This document shows positions 1 through 7,496 of a stretch of DNA of 43,847 nucleotides, piece after piece (within the stretch, counting starts at the first letter, position 1; each line of letters begins with the position of its first letter). Location: positions 1 through 43,847 of the forward strand of contig JAHFEJ010000019.1 of NCBI GenBank assembly GCA_023248535.1, in the 5' to 3' direction. The stretch comes from Nitrospinales bacterium (GTDB taxonomy: Bacteria > Nitrospinota_A > UBA7883 > JACRGQ01). The notes beneath the pieces were generated by a model, which saw only the letters and a program-made list of their open reading frames with translations, did no database searches and was not told the origin of the DNA. A program made the position numbers and the translations under genes.

Positions 1-1
1 A

Positions 2-736
2 CCGGGCCATCCCGCGCCATCCGGTATAGGCGTGGCCGTGGCGGGGCAGGTGGGGTACGCGGGCAAAAGCGTGGTCTTCAGCCCGAATCTGCCGTTCAAA
101 ACCGAATATCCACTGGGGCAAGAGCTGGAACGGGAATTCGGCATTCCGGTATTTGTGGAGAACGACGCCAACGCCGCCGCCATCGGCGAGCGGGTGTTCG
201 GCAAGGCGAAGGGGATGGACGATTTCATCGTAGTCACGCTTGGCACCGGCATCGGAAGCGGCATTTTCGCCAACGGGAAGCTGTTGAGCGGCCACACCGG
301 TTCCGGCGGCGAAGCGGGACACATGGTGATAGTTCCCGATGGGCCGCTGTGCGGCTGCGGCAACCGTGGATGTCTGGAAGCTCTTGCATCCGGCACGGCG
401 ATTGCCCGCGCGTTCAAGGAGAAAACCGGTATCGAAAACAGCGCCAAGGAAGTGTGCGGCCTTGCGCGCGCCGGGGACGAGACGGCCCGCGCGGTGTTGA
501 GTATCGCGGGAAATTATTTGGGGCACGGCCTCGTCAACCTCGTCAACCTCTTCGGGCCGCAGGCGATATTTTTCACCGGCTCGCTTTCCAACGCGCCCGA
601 TGCTTATTTTATTCCGGCATTCCGGCGGGTAAGGGAGCATTCGTTCGGCTCGGCGGGAGAAAACGTCGTGTTGGAGGTATCGCCGCTGGCGGCGGAAGTG
701 GGCGTTATTGGCGCCGCCGCCCTGCCGCTGCTTTGA
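2..736 (+). CDS. ROK-family sugar kinase (glucokinase-like), 5'-truncated by the window
   Basis: This is the C-terminal part of a ROK (repressor, ORF, kinase) family protein, which phosphorylates glucose or a related hexose with ATP in the cytoplasm. The frame is open from base 2, so the true start lies outside the window; the GTG at 32 is only where the ORF track begins. Visible marks are the GIGVAVAGQV strand, the VENDANAAAIGE segment carrying the catalytic Asp, the GTGIGSG phosphate loop, and the ROK zinc signature GH-x(9)-CGCGNRGCLEA. The last codons (Ala-Ala-Ala-Leu-Pro-Leu-Leu) are followed by TGA supplied by a repeat inserted here. A second copy of the same 21 bp at 903 continues into CAA TAA, suggesting the ancestral protein ended one residue later. 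The kinase call is firm; the exact substrate cannot be seen. Confidence 0.88.
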   Translation, partial: PGHPAPSGIGVAVAGQVGYAGKSVVFSPNLPFKTEYPLGQELEREFGIPVFVENDANAAAIGERVFGKAKGMDDFIVVTLGTGIGSGIFANGKLLSGHTGSGGEAGHMVIVPDGPLCGCGNRGCLEALASGTAIARAFKEKTGIENSAKEVCGLARAGDETARAVLSIAGNYLGHGLVNLVNLFGPQAIFFTGSLSNAPDAYFIPAFRRVREHSFGSAGENVVLEVSPLAAEVGVIGAAALPLL

Positions 737-923
737 AATGAAAAATAACCACAGAGACACACGAGACGCAGAGAGGGAACGGCCTTGAGTTTGACACACG
801 CCCGCCCCTTTTCCTCCGCCCTCGCAAGGGGGGAATAAAAGGTGAGGTTTTTCTCTGTGCCTCCGTGCCTCAGTGGTTACGGTAAACATCGTGCGGAGGT
901 GGGCCGCCGCCCTGCCGCTGCTT
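713..923. repeat. 21-bp direct repeat (713-733 and 903-923) flanking a hairpin element
   Basis: The last 21 coding bases of the ROK kinase recur exactly 190 bp downstream. Between the copies lie 169 bp containing an inverted-repeat element (about 744-880). The second copy runs straight into CAA TAA in the kinase frame, so it looks like the original gene end. The arrangement resembles a long target-site duplication or a small tandem duplication made when the element entered. Confidence 0.8.
744..880. mobile_element. MITE/REP-like inverted-repeat element, copy 1
   Basis: The left end carries AACCACAGAGACACACGAG and the right end carries the imperfect reverse complement (CTCTGTG...CTCCGTG...GTGGTTA), giving terminal inverted repeats of about 28 bp around a C-rich core. 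There is no open reading frame. A related copy lies at 41149-41270. The element could be a transposase-dependent miniature element or another dispersed palindromic repeat; the sequence cannot tell them apart. Confidence 0.65.
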
Positions 924-1017
924 CAATAACGCTGGCCGGACCATTCGCCGGATTGAATGATATAAATCACATTCCTTTTTTTGCATTTGCCCTCCGCAAT
1001 AGGTATATAAGGAGGCC

Positions 1018-1833
1018 ATGATCGACATACGCAAACCGGTTTTTCCGAAAGAGCACGGCCTCTGGGCGTGGGTTTTTCTGCCGCTGATCGTCGGAGCCGG
1101 CTGCGCCAAGGGGGATCACGCCGTCATGATCCCGTTGCTGTTGTCGGTTTTTTCCGGCTTCATGGCGTATACTCCGGCCCGCATCATGTTCAAGGCGTGG
1201 CGGAAGGGAACGGCGCAGGACGGCAACATCGTTTTCTGGTTCATTATCTATGCGGCCGCGGCGCTGGCGTTCACTTTGTTCACCGCCGCCGGTAATCCCT
1301 CTACGCTTATATTTTATGCCGCCCTGGCCTTGGCGTTCGCCTTGGCGTTGGGGGCCGCGGCGGAAGGGTTTGGGCGCAGCGCCGCGTTCGAATTCGGCGG
1401 GCTGATATTCCTTTCGGTCGTCCTTTCGTTTCTCGGCGCGTATGCCGTGTCGGGCGCGTTCGATCAGGCGCACATCGCGCCGTGGGCGCTGACGCTTCTT
1501 TTTATGTTGGAGCGTTCGATCGCCGCGCGCCGGGTTGTCCGGCTGGGCGGTTTCATCCCGGCCCTGGCGCAAAAATCGCCAAAGCACGCTCTCACGCTCA
1601 AGACGGTTTTTATGCAAAACCTCGGGCTGTCATTCCTGTCGCCATTTGTTGCGCTGGTCATCGCGCAAAAACTGGGCGCGCCGCTTTTGCCGGCGGCGGC
1701 GTTTCTCCCCGGCTTTTTCACGACGTTGCACTTTTACCTGAAACCCCCGGCGGCTCTCCGCTCCCTTGGCTTCGCCGAGCTTTACCTGTCCCTTTTTTTC
1801 GCGGCGGCGTTCATTTTTCTTTGCCGTCTATAA
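1018..1833 (+). CDS. YwiC-like family membrane protein
   Basis: This 271-aa protein is almost entirely hydrophobic, with about eight or nine likely membrane spans, and opens with the PKEHGLWAWVFLPL signature typical of the YwiC-like family. The family's role is not established; Bacillus ywiC lies near nitrate-respiration genes, but nothing in this neighbourhood repeats that link. The ATG start is supported by AAGGAGG five to six bases upstream. The nearest upstream gene is the ROK kinase, separated by about 280 bp of repeat sequence, so this gene probably has its own promoter. The downstream gene is a lipoprotein about 240 bp away. The family is recognised from the N-terminal motif; function is unassigned. 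Confidence 0.75.
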   Translation: MIDIRKPVFPKEHGLWAWVFLPLIVGAGCAKGDHAVMIPLLLSVFSGFMAYTPARIMFKAWRKGTAQDGNIVFWFIIYAAAALAFTLFTAAGNPSTLIFYAALALAFALALGAAAEGFGRSAAFEFGGLIFLSVVLSFLGAYAVSGAFDQAHIAPWALTLLFMLERSIAARRVVRLGGFIPALAQKSPKHALTLKTVFMQNLGLSFLSPFVALVIAQKLGAPLLPAAAFLPGFFTTLHFYLKPPAALRSLGFAELYLSLFFAAAFIFLCRL

Positions 1834-2075
1834 ATCAACTGGCTAAATCGGCGGGTCATTTTTTATGTGCCGAGGAACCTTTTTTTTAAAATTGGTGTAG
1901 AATATGAGCTATCCAGAGAGCGAGGCGTTTTTGACGTTTGGAGGGGTAGCCGGGCTATCGTGGGCCTTTTTGGACGTTTCCTAAAATATGGAGGGTGATT
2001 CTTCAGCGTGCAATTTCAAAAATCAAAAAGTAATTATTGGTTTCATTATGCATCACGATTTTGGAGGAAAATGAC
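1834..2075. other. Intergenic leader before the large lipoprotein
   Basis: This 242-bp stretch has no convincing ORF. It is AT-rich at both ends and has a GC-rich middle (about 1905-1965) where GCTATCC can pair with GGGTAGC, and TAGCC with GGCTA, giving alternative stems. I do not recognise a known riboswitch; the conserved core of the c-di-GMP GEMM class is not present. No clean -35/-10 pair was found. Confidence 0.4.
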
Positions 2076-5000
2076 ATGTCATACGGGGTAACATTCAAAT
2101 CATTGGCTCTTGCCGCGGTACTGGGCTTCGGCCTTGCCGCCTGTGGTGGCGGTGGCGGCGGCAGCAGCACACCCGCCGCCACTACCACTACAACCACCAC
2201 GGTCACCACAACCGGTGGCGCGGTTAGCGGATCGGCTGTGAATACCAGCGCCACCGCCGTTGCCGGCACCGGCACCACCGGCACCGCCACAACCACAAAC
2301 CTTTCAATGGCGGACAGAATTTCCGTGGTGAGTTCAAGCTCGGTAAAACCGACCTCGGCCCCGAAGGGGATTTCGGTCTATTCCAGTTCCCTTTTGACGC
2401 GTTTGATCCCCACTTCGTGGGCGACAACGGCTGACTGGTTTGTCGACCCGCAGTTCATTTACGTGCATGAGCGTTCAGAAGAGGCGTTCAAGCAAAGCAA
2501 CGAGATACTCTGCATGATCGGCCAGTCCGAGTGGGAGGCGATGACCAATCAGGGCGCGTATTTGGCCCTCATTGACGAAAATAAATGCAAAACCAACCGC
2601 GATAGCGCAAGCTCGGCCGGGCAGAGCAGCCAGAACACCAACCAGGCCAGCAACGCCAATGCCCCCAGCTATGTAAATTGGGTGTTGATGAGCAAGCGGG
2701 CCGACGCCACCACCGCCGATCCCACTCCGCCGCAGGTCGTCTCGGCATGGATCGATGGCAACGTTGGCGGCGGACCCGGTTCAAACGGCATCCCCGGCAT
2801 CATCTTCGCCAAGATCATCATTCAGGAGAAGCCCTCTACCGCCAACCCGTATGGCTTCTTCTATCTGAGTTTCGAGGCCCATCCTTTCCAGTCGAATGGC
2901 GTTACCGTTGATACCACCAAAACAGCGATGTCGGGATACATGCGCACCGTTAAATTGGCCTCCGGCGAAGTGGTGTTGCAGTTCTATAACGGAAATACCG
3001 TAACGGTTGATCCGGCCATGATGTCGGGGGGCGGAACGGCTGGCGGCGGAACGGCCGGTGGAACGGCTGGTGGAACCGCCATATCCATGACATTTGTGGA
3101 AAAGTCCACTTTAAGCAAGTCCGCCACCGGTGGCGGCGGCGAAGTGAGCTTCCCCAATCAGAGCGCATTCCAAACGGCTGTGACGACCGCGATAACCGGC
3201 GGCGCCACCACGGTAACGGTTCCCATGAAGCAGATGCGTTTTGCCCACGACGGCACTTCCTTCCAACGCCAGGAAGTCGATCCCACCAGCCTCGCCGTTA
3301 CCGGCTCTCCCGTCTGCCTCGACACGGCGGTAAAGGAGTCAACGGCATGGAGCTACGCCGCATATAGGGCCGTCGCCGACGCAACACATGCCGCCGGCAG
3401 CCGCATAACCCTGAACACCGGCTTCCCGATCATATATACCGATACCGCCGGTAAGGACCACGAAGGGTGGATCGGCAACTGGGGCCTTTGGCTGAATGAC
3501 GGAACCACTGTCGCGAGCGGGAAGACCATCAACAAGTACGACTACCAAACCAAGGCCAAAACCCCCTACACCTACAAAACCACCGGCGGCAAGCTGACCA
3601 AGCACACCAAGGTGTCGCTGACCCTGAGCGATATCAAGAACGTTCCGCTTCAGATCAGCATGAATAGCGGTACAACTTGGGATCAGTACGAAGCGGTATG
3701 GACTGGCACCGCCATCGTGCTGAAGAAAAAACTCGATAGCGCCACCTGGATGTGGACCAATCTTACGGCCAGCACCACCCCGGCGCTCGATACCCCGGTG
3801 ACGGTCAACCAGTGGGATCGCAGCTTCAACTTCTGGTCGCAGTCGCTCAACGGCTCCGGCCGTGTCGAACTGAACCTCTGCACAAAGACGGATGTTACCG
3901 CCGCGACTAGCGTTCCGCCGGCTGCCGGTTCTTACTCCAACTGTTCGGTGGTTGGAAACGTAAAGGGGACGTTGAGCGGTTCTGCTATCACCCCGCGCAT
4001 CGTTGCCACGAACAAGGTGACCTTCAACAAAGAGCAGACGGTGTTCATGAATGAAGCCGTAGCGCCAAATGGCAATGCCCCCGCCACGGCGCTGGCCTGC
4101 ACCGATAACTGCCCCAGCGGCACCAACATTGCCGCGTACAACGCGGGCACCGCGGCCACAAGCGTTCCGGCCATCACTACGGTTGAATATGCCAATTCCG
4201 GCTGGTCCGTTTGGCCGAACCTGAGCAACATCAACCAGAACCTTACTACCACCAATTGGCAGCACTGCGGTAACATGGTTTCTGACGGAACGGCAGGCGT
4301 TTCCTGCGCCACGCCGGGTCAAACCGACTGGTCGAAGCCGATGTGTACCGGTACTGCCTCCCAAGCGACCAACTGGAATCCTCCCGCCGCCGCTGGCGAG
4401 ACCGCCGGTGTTACCTGCCACGGTTGGAATGGCACTGCGATGACCTATGTGGCCAGTGCCGGATCGAGCGGCGGGTTCTACAAGTACACCTTCGATGCCG
4501 CCACCTATAAGCTGACCGACACGAAGGCCACTTTGCCGACCGACCTTTTGGCCAGCGCGAACAAGTGGGTCAACTCCGGTCTGCTCTTTGATCCGAATAC
4601 CACTGGAACATTCTCCTGGACCGACTGGAATGGCACAGCTCACACTAATCGCCCCTTTGTTGAGGCGATCCAGTGCGACTACCCTTATAATCCGGGCAAC
4701 GGATCGTGGACGGGACCTGATGTCAATGGTAACTGGACCTTCACAGCCGGTACCACCACCCAATACGGCACCTGCACATGGCGGCTGTGGGATACGCTCA
4801 ATGTTTACTACACGTGGGAAACCGGTTCCGACTGGAACACCCTCAAGCTGCTGACCGACCCCACGACCGGCGCGGCGGTGAAATTTGACGAACCGTATAT
4901 TCTGGACTATATCCACGGTTCCGCCGGCACCAGCAACGGCGTCGCAATCGATAACACCGGCTTGGGCGTTGCCACCACCGATCCGTGGTATGGCGCGCGG

Positions 5001-5372
5001 ATGGGCCTCCAGTATGGCGGCTTCGGCGACCTCTGGGGCATACCGGGCCACTGCGTTGACATGGATACCGGCGCGGAGAAGAGCTGCGATATGAACAGCC
5101 GCTGGGTGCCGGCCTTTACCATTCCGGATCAATCCGCCGCCACCTATGTCGACGCGGCGGGAGCCGTCCAAACGGTCTACATAAAGGCGCTGGAGAAGGA
5201 AGAGCGGATGAAACCACTCGCAACCTGCACAGCGGCGTTGACGGCCTATGCACTTCCGGCTGCCGCCGACTATGTGGCTCCCAGCATCGGCGCCATGCCG
5301 ACCGCCACCACGAACCCGACCGATCCGCTCGCTTCGGGCGCTCCGTCGGTGGTTGGAGGCGTGAAGCAGTAA
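2076..5372 (+). CDS. Large secreted lipoprotein of unknown function (1098 aa)
   Basis: The ORF track begins at a TTG (2037), but the ATG at 2076 is preferred: GGAGG lies 8 nt upstream and it places a classic lipoprotein signal at the N-terminus, a hydrophobic stretch ending in the lipobox LAAC with Cys23 as the lipidated residue. A poly-Gly run and a Thr/Ala/Ser-rich linker (about residues 24-80) follow, as in surface-exposed lipoproteins. A Gly-Gly-Thr-Ala repeat lies near residues 313-335. The remaining roughly 750 residues are rich in Thr, Trp, Asn and Gly with scattered Cys, suggesting a large beta-rich domain, possibly with disulfides. There is no CXXCH heme motif and no recognised catalytic motif. 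It stands alone between the YwiC-like gene and a strong terminator. Secretion and lipidation are well supported; the function is unknown. Confidence 0.85.
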   Translation: MSYGVTFKSLALAAVLGFGLAACGGGGGGSSTPAATTTTTTTVTTTGGAVSGSAVNTSATAVAGTGTTGTATTTNLSMADRISVVSSSSVKPTSAPKGISVYSSSLLTRLIPTSWATTADWFVDPQFIYVHERSEEAFKQSNEILCMIGQSEWEAMTNQGAYLALIDENKCKTNRDSASSAGQSSQNTNQASNANAPSYVNWVLMSKRADATTADPTPPQVVSAWIDGNVGGGPGSNGIPGIIFAKIIIQEKPSTANPYGFFYLSFEAHPFQSNGVTVDTTKTAMSGYMRTVKLASGEVVLQFYNGNTVTVDPAMMSGGGTAGGGTAGGTAGGTAISMTFVEKSTLSKSATGGGGEVSFPNQSAFQTAVTTAITGGATTVTVPMKQMRFAHDGTSFQRQEVDPTSLAVTGSPVCLDTAVKESTAWSYAAYRAVADATHAAGSRITLNTGFPIIYTDTAGKDHEGWIGNWGLWLNDGTTVASGKTINKYDYQTKAKTPYTYKTTGGKLTKHTKVSLTLSDIKNVPLQISMNSGTTWDQYEAVWTGTAIVLKKKLDSATWMWTNLTASTTPALDTPVTVNQWDRSFNFWSQSLNGSGRVELNLCTKTDVTAATSVPPAAGSYSNCSVVGNVKGTLSGSAITPRIVATNKVTFNKEQTVFMNEAVAPNGNAPATALACTDNCPSGTNIAAYNAGTAATSVPAITTVEYANSGWSVWPNLSNINQNLTTTNWQHCGNMVSDGTAGVSCATPGQTDWSKPMCTGTASQATNWNPPAAAGETAGVTCHGWNGTAMTYVASAGSSGGFYKYTFDAATYKLTDTKATLPTDLLASANKWVNSGLLFDPNTTGTFSWTDWNGTAHTNRPFVEAIQCDYPYNPGNGSWTGPDVNGNWTFTAGTTTQYGTCTWRLWDTLNVYYTWETGSDWNTLKLLTDPTTGAAVKFDEPYILDYIHGSAGTSNGVAIDNTGLGVATTDPWYGARMGLQYGGFGDLWGIPGHCVDMDTGAEKSCDMNSRWVPAFTIPDQSAATYVDAAGAVQTVYIKALEKEERMKPLATCTAALTAYALPAAADYVAPSIGAMPTATTNPTDPLASGAPSVVGGVKQ
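3025..3078 (+). repeat. Short tandem GGAACGGC-type repeat inside the lipoprotein gene
   Basis: Several imperfect copies of a 9- to 15-bp unit encode Gly-Gly-Thr-Ala repeats. The tract is in frame and probably forms a flexible linker. Copy number could vary between strains through slippage. Confidence 0.7.
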
Positions 5373-5394
5373 CGGTTTTTTCCTAGAGCCTCTT

Positions 5395-5430
5395 AAAGGG
5401 CGTCCCGGAAACGGGACGCCCTTTTTATTT
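5395..5430 (+). terminator. Rho-independent terminator of the lipoprotein gene
   Basis: A perfect 13-bp stem (AAAGGGCGTCCCG with CGGGACGCCCTTT) closes a GAAA tetraloop and runs into TTTTTATTT, 23 bp after the stop codon. Confidence 0.92.
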
Positions 5431-5448
5431 GTAATCAAATAAAAAGGG
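5419..5448. repeat. Second palindrome overlapping the terminator
   Basis: CCCTTTTTATTTG is followed after TAAT by its exact reverse complement. The left arm overlaps the 3' arm and U-tract of the terminator, so the two hairpins cannot both form fully. The left arm recurs at 5525-5537. Confidence 0.75.
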
Positions 5449-5887
5449 TTCTTGTCCCGCGCCCGGAGAAATGTCCAATAATCCCAGCTTAATCAGAATT
5501 ACGTCGTAACAGGATTGCGCGGGGCCCTTTTTATTTGTGCGCCATCTTCTTGGTAGAGGCGGCACTCCGTCCGTCATCGGCCCGCACAGGCCGATACCTT
5601 GTCATCCCGCACTAGATGCGGGATCCAGACATATTTTCAAAACTTTCTTTACTCTTCATCAGTGGATACATGCTTTCAGCATTTACATCGGACCGCAGGG
5701 CTGATTGGGGGAAGCGTTGATAATATATCTGGGTGCCGGGTCAAGCCCGGCATGACATAGAATAGTTTGACGCCGCCGCTTTGCCAATTCCGGCGCTCCT
5801 ACCGCCGCTACCGAGATCGACAGCATCGCCGCCGTTGCCGCTTTTTCAGCGGGTTGCAATCGCGCTAAAAATTCCTGCTATCTTTCG
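5431..5887. other. Non-coding, repeat-rich intergenic region
   Basis: No supported gene. The stretch holds part of the palindrome above, another CCCTTTTTATTTG copy at 5525, a small hairpin at 5576-5595 (ATCGGCC/GGCCGAT), a terminal-inverted-repeat element at 5600-5757, and then GC-rich sequence leading to the pyr promoter. Confidence 0.7.
5600..5757. mobile_element. MITE-like element with TGTCAT terminal inverted repeats
   Basis: The left end begins TGTCATCCCGC and runs into GGATCCAGACATA. The right end, read on the other strand, begins TGTCATGCCGGG and runs into CACCCAGATATA. Each end also contains its own small palindrome (CCCGCA/TGCGGG and GCCGGG/CCCGGC). The core of about 90 bp is AT-richer and has no ORF. 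This fits a non-autonomous dispersed repeat. Confidence 0.6.
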
Positions 5888-5916
5888 TTGCCCGCATGTT
5901 TCAAAGCTGGTAAAAT
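5888..5916 (+). promoter_or_regulatory. Candidate sigma-70 promoter of the pyr operon
   Basis: TTGCCC and TAAAAT are separated by 17 bp. Transcription would start near 5923, just before the candidate PyrR-binding hairpin. The -35 keeps only the TTG core and a C, so confidence is moderate. Confidence 0.5.
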
Positions 5917-5937
5917 CAGCCTTCGAATAATACAAAA

Positions 5938-5975
5938 CCTTTTTAAACGGGTTCCGAGAGGCCCACAAAAGGAGC
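5938..5975 (+). promoter_or_regulatory. Candidate PyrR-binding RNA hairpin that masks a ribosome-binding site
   Basis: CCTTTT (5938-5943) pairs with AAAAGG (5967-5972) as a lower stem, an A-rich bulge follows, and GGG pairs with CCC around a loop containing TTCCGAGAGG. Known PyrR binding loops, as I recall them, have this layout (lower stem, purine-rich bulge, short upper stem) and a conserved loop close to UCCAGAGAGG. The 3' arm contains the AAGGAG that would serve the ATG at 5981, so PyrR-UMP binding could block translation. Inference from pattern; not tested. Confidence 0.6.
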
Positions 5976-5980
5976 AGACG

Positions 5981-6019
5981 ATGCATACCGCCTTTAACGC
6001 CGCAGGAGCGCGGCCATGA
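5981..6019 (+). CDS. 12-codon leader peptide coupled to pyrR
   Basis: An ATG at 5981 lies five bases after AAGGAG (5970-5975) and opens a 12-codon frame ([12 protein letters not shown]). Its TGA overlaps the pyrR ATG as ATGA (6016-6019). That geometry is typical of translational coupling, so ribosomes reaching the stop could restart on pyrR. It is too short for the ORF track. The peptide shows no run of regulatory codons, so if it is real the act of translation, or its control by the hairpin, probably matters more than the product. Confidence 0.55.
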   Translation: MHTAFNAAGARP

Positions 6020-6555
6020 CCGCCGCCGCCAAGACCGTTCTTTCCGCCCAGGAGATGGGGCGCACGCTGGCCCGGATGGCCCACGAGATCACGGAAAAAA
6101 ATCCCGACTGTTCGCAGATCATCCTCGCCGGCATCATTACGCGCGGTGTGCCATTGGCCCGCCGCTTGGCCGACAAGTTAAAAATCATCACTGGCGTTGA
6201 CGTACCGTGCGGCAGCCTGGACATCACCTTCTACCGGGACGACATCCAGAGCAAAGGCCCCGATCTCAACGCCGGCCGTACCGACATCAGCCACGACATC
6301 AACGGCAAAACGCTCATCCTGGTGGATGACGTTCTCTTCACCGGCCGCTCCATCCGCGCCGCCATTGACGCGGTGATGGACATCGGCCGGCCGGGGCGCA
6401 TCCAGCTGGCCGTCCTTTTAGATCGCGGCCACCGCGAGCTGCCAATACGCCCCGATTACATCGGCAAAAACATCCCCACAGCCCGCGGCGAACGGGTGCG
6501 CGTGAAACTTTCCGAAACCGACGGCGAAGACCTCGTCGTGGTGGAGGGGGCGTAA
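6016..6555 (+). CDS. pyrR: PyrR: pyrimidine operon regulator / uracil phosphoribosyltransferase
   Basis: PyrR senses UMP and UTP and binds pyr mRNA leaders to lower expression of pyrimidine synthesis genes; many members also convert uracil and PRPP to UMP. The 179-aa length is normal for the family. The PRPP-binding loop [13 protein letters not shown] lies at about residues 100-112, and the basic stretch around ITRG (41-44) matches family members. The ATG overlaps the stop of a short leader ORF. Its own stop overlaps the pyrB start by one base (TAATG). It is first in the pyr operon and follows a hairpin resembling a PyrR binding loop, so autoregulation by translational repression is likely. 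Confidence 0.95.
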   Translation: MTAAAKTVLSAQEMGRTLARMAHEITEKNPDCSQIILAGIITRGVPLARRLADKLKIITGVDVPCGSLDITFYRDDIQSKGPDLNAGRTDISHDINGKTLILVDDVLFTGRSIRAAIDAVMDIGRPGRIQLAVLLDRGHRELPIRPDYIGKNIPTARGERVRVKLSETDGEDLVVVEGA

Positions 6556-7496
6556 TGGAGACGGTGGAAAAGAAATTCAGGGGGCGGCATCTTCTCCAGA
6601 TCGCCGACCTCACCGCGGACGAGATCATGGGGCTGCTTAACACCGCCTACAAGTTCAAGGATGTTTCGGAACGCGAAATAAAAAAAGTTCCCACCCTGCG
6701 GGGCAAAACCATAGTCAACCTTTTCTACGAACCGAGCACCCGCACCCGCACCTCGTTCGAGATCGCGGGGAAGCGGCTTTCGGCGGACGTGATCAATATC
6801 TCCACCAGTTCCAGCAGCGTATCCAAAGGCGAGACCTTCAAGGACACGGTGCTGAACATCGCCGCCATGAAGCCGGACGCCATCGTGGTCCGCCACGGCA
6901 GCCCCGGCGCGCCGGCCTACGCCGCCCGTATCGCAGGCTGCTCCGTCATCAACGGCGGCGACGGCGCCAACGCCCACCCCACGCAGGCGCTGCTTGACCT
7001 GATGACCATTCACGAGAAAAAAGGGACGGTGGAAAATCTCAAGGCCGCCATCGTCGGCGATATCCTCCATAGCCGCGTGGCGCGCAGCAACATCAACGCG
7101 CTGAAAATGTTCGGGGCCGAAGTGACCGTCTGCGCCCCCCCCACGCTGCTTCCCCACGGGGTGAAGGCACTGGGCGTGAAGGTGACGCACGACATCCGCG
7201 AGGCGGTGGCGGACAAGGATGTGGTGATGATGCTGCGCATCCAGACCGAGCGGATGCAGCAGGGGCTGTTCCCCAGCCTGCGGGAGTACAGCGAACACTT
7301 CTGCCTTTCGGCGAAGGTGTTGAAAAGCGCGCGGCCCGACGTGCTGATAATGCACCCCGGCCCGATAAACCGGGGCGTGGAGATAGCCTCCGACGTGGCG
7401 GACGGCCCCTACAGCCTCATCCTTTCGCAGGTCACGCATGGCGTGGCGATGCGGATGGCGGTGCTGTATCTTTTATGCGGAGGAGCTGAATCGTGA
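6555..7496 (+). CDS. pyrB: Aspartate carbamoyltransferase catalytic subunit
   Basis: PyrB joins carbamoyl phosphate and aspartate to make N-carbamoyl-aspartate, the committed step of pyrimidine synthesis. The 313-aa protein has the carbamoyl-phosphate motif STRTRTSFE at about residues 61-69, HPTQALLD at 141-148, and the C-terminal HPGPINRG. No pyrI regulatory subunit gene is present in the window, so allosteric control of the E. coli type is not supported. The gene overlaps pyrR by one base and pyrC by four (GTGA), placing it inside one translationally coupled operon. Confidence 0.97.
   Translation: METVEKKFRGRHLLQIADLTADEIMGLLNTAYKFKDVSEREIKKVPTLRGKTIVNLFYEPSTRTRTSFEIAGKRLSADVINISTSSSSVSKGETFKDTVLNIAAMKPDAIVVRHGSPGAPAYAARIAGCSVINGGDGANAHPTQALLDLMTIHEKKGTVENLKAAIVGDILHSRVARSNINALKMFGAEVTVCAPPTLLPHGVKALGVKVTHDIREAVADKDVVMMLRIQTERMQQGLFPSLREYSEHFCLSAKVLKSARPDVLIMHPGPINRGVEIASDVADGPYSLILSQVTHGVAMRMAVLYLLCGGAES

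Noticed and set aside
1834-2075. c-di-GMP riboswitch upstream of the lipoprotein
   Set aside because: Some stems can form, but the conserved GEMM sequence elements are not present.
2076-5372. Multiheme cytochrome interpretation of the lipoprotein
   Set aside because: Many Cys residues are present but I found no CXXCH motif.
3339-5438. 699-aa minus-strand ORF opposite the lipoprotein gene
   Set aside because: It is antisense to a clearly coding gene, rich in Arg/Gly/His, has no ribosome site, and runs through the terminator. It is a GC-rich shadow frame.
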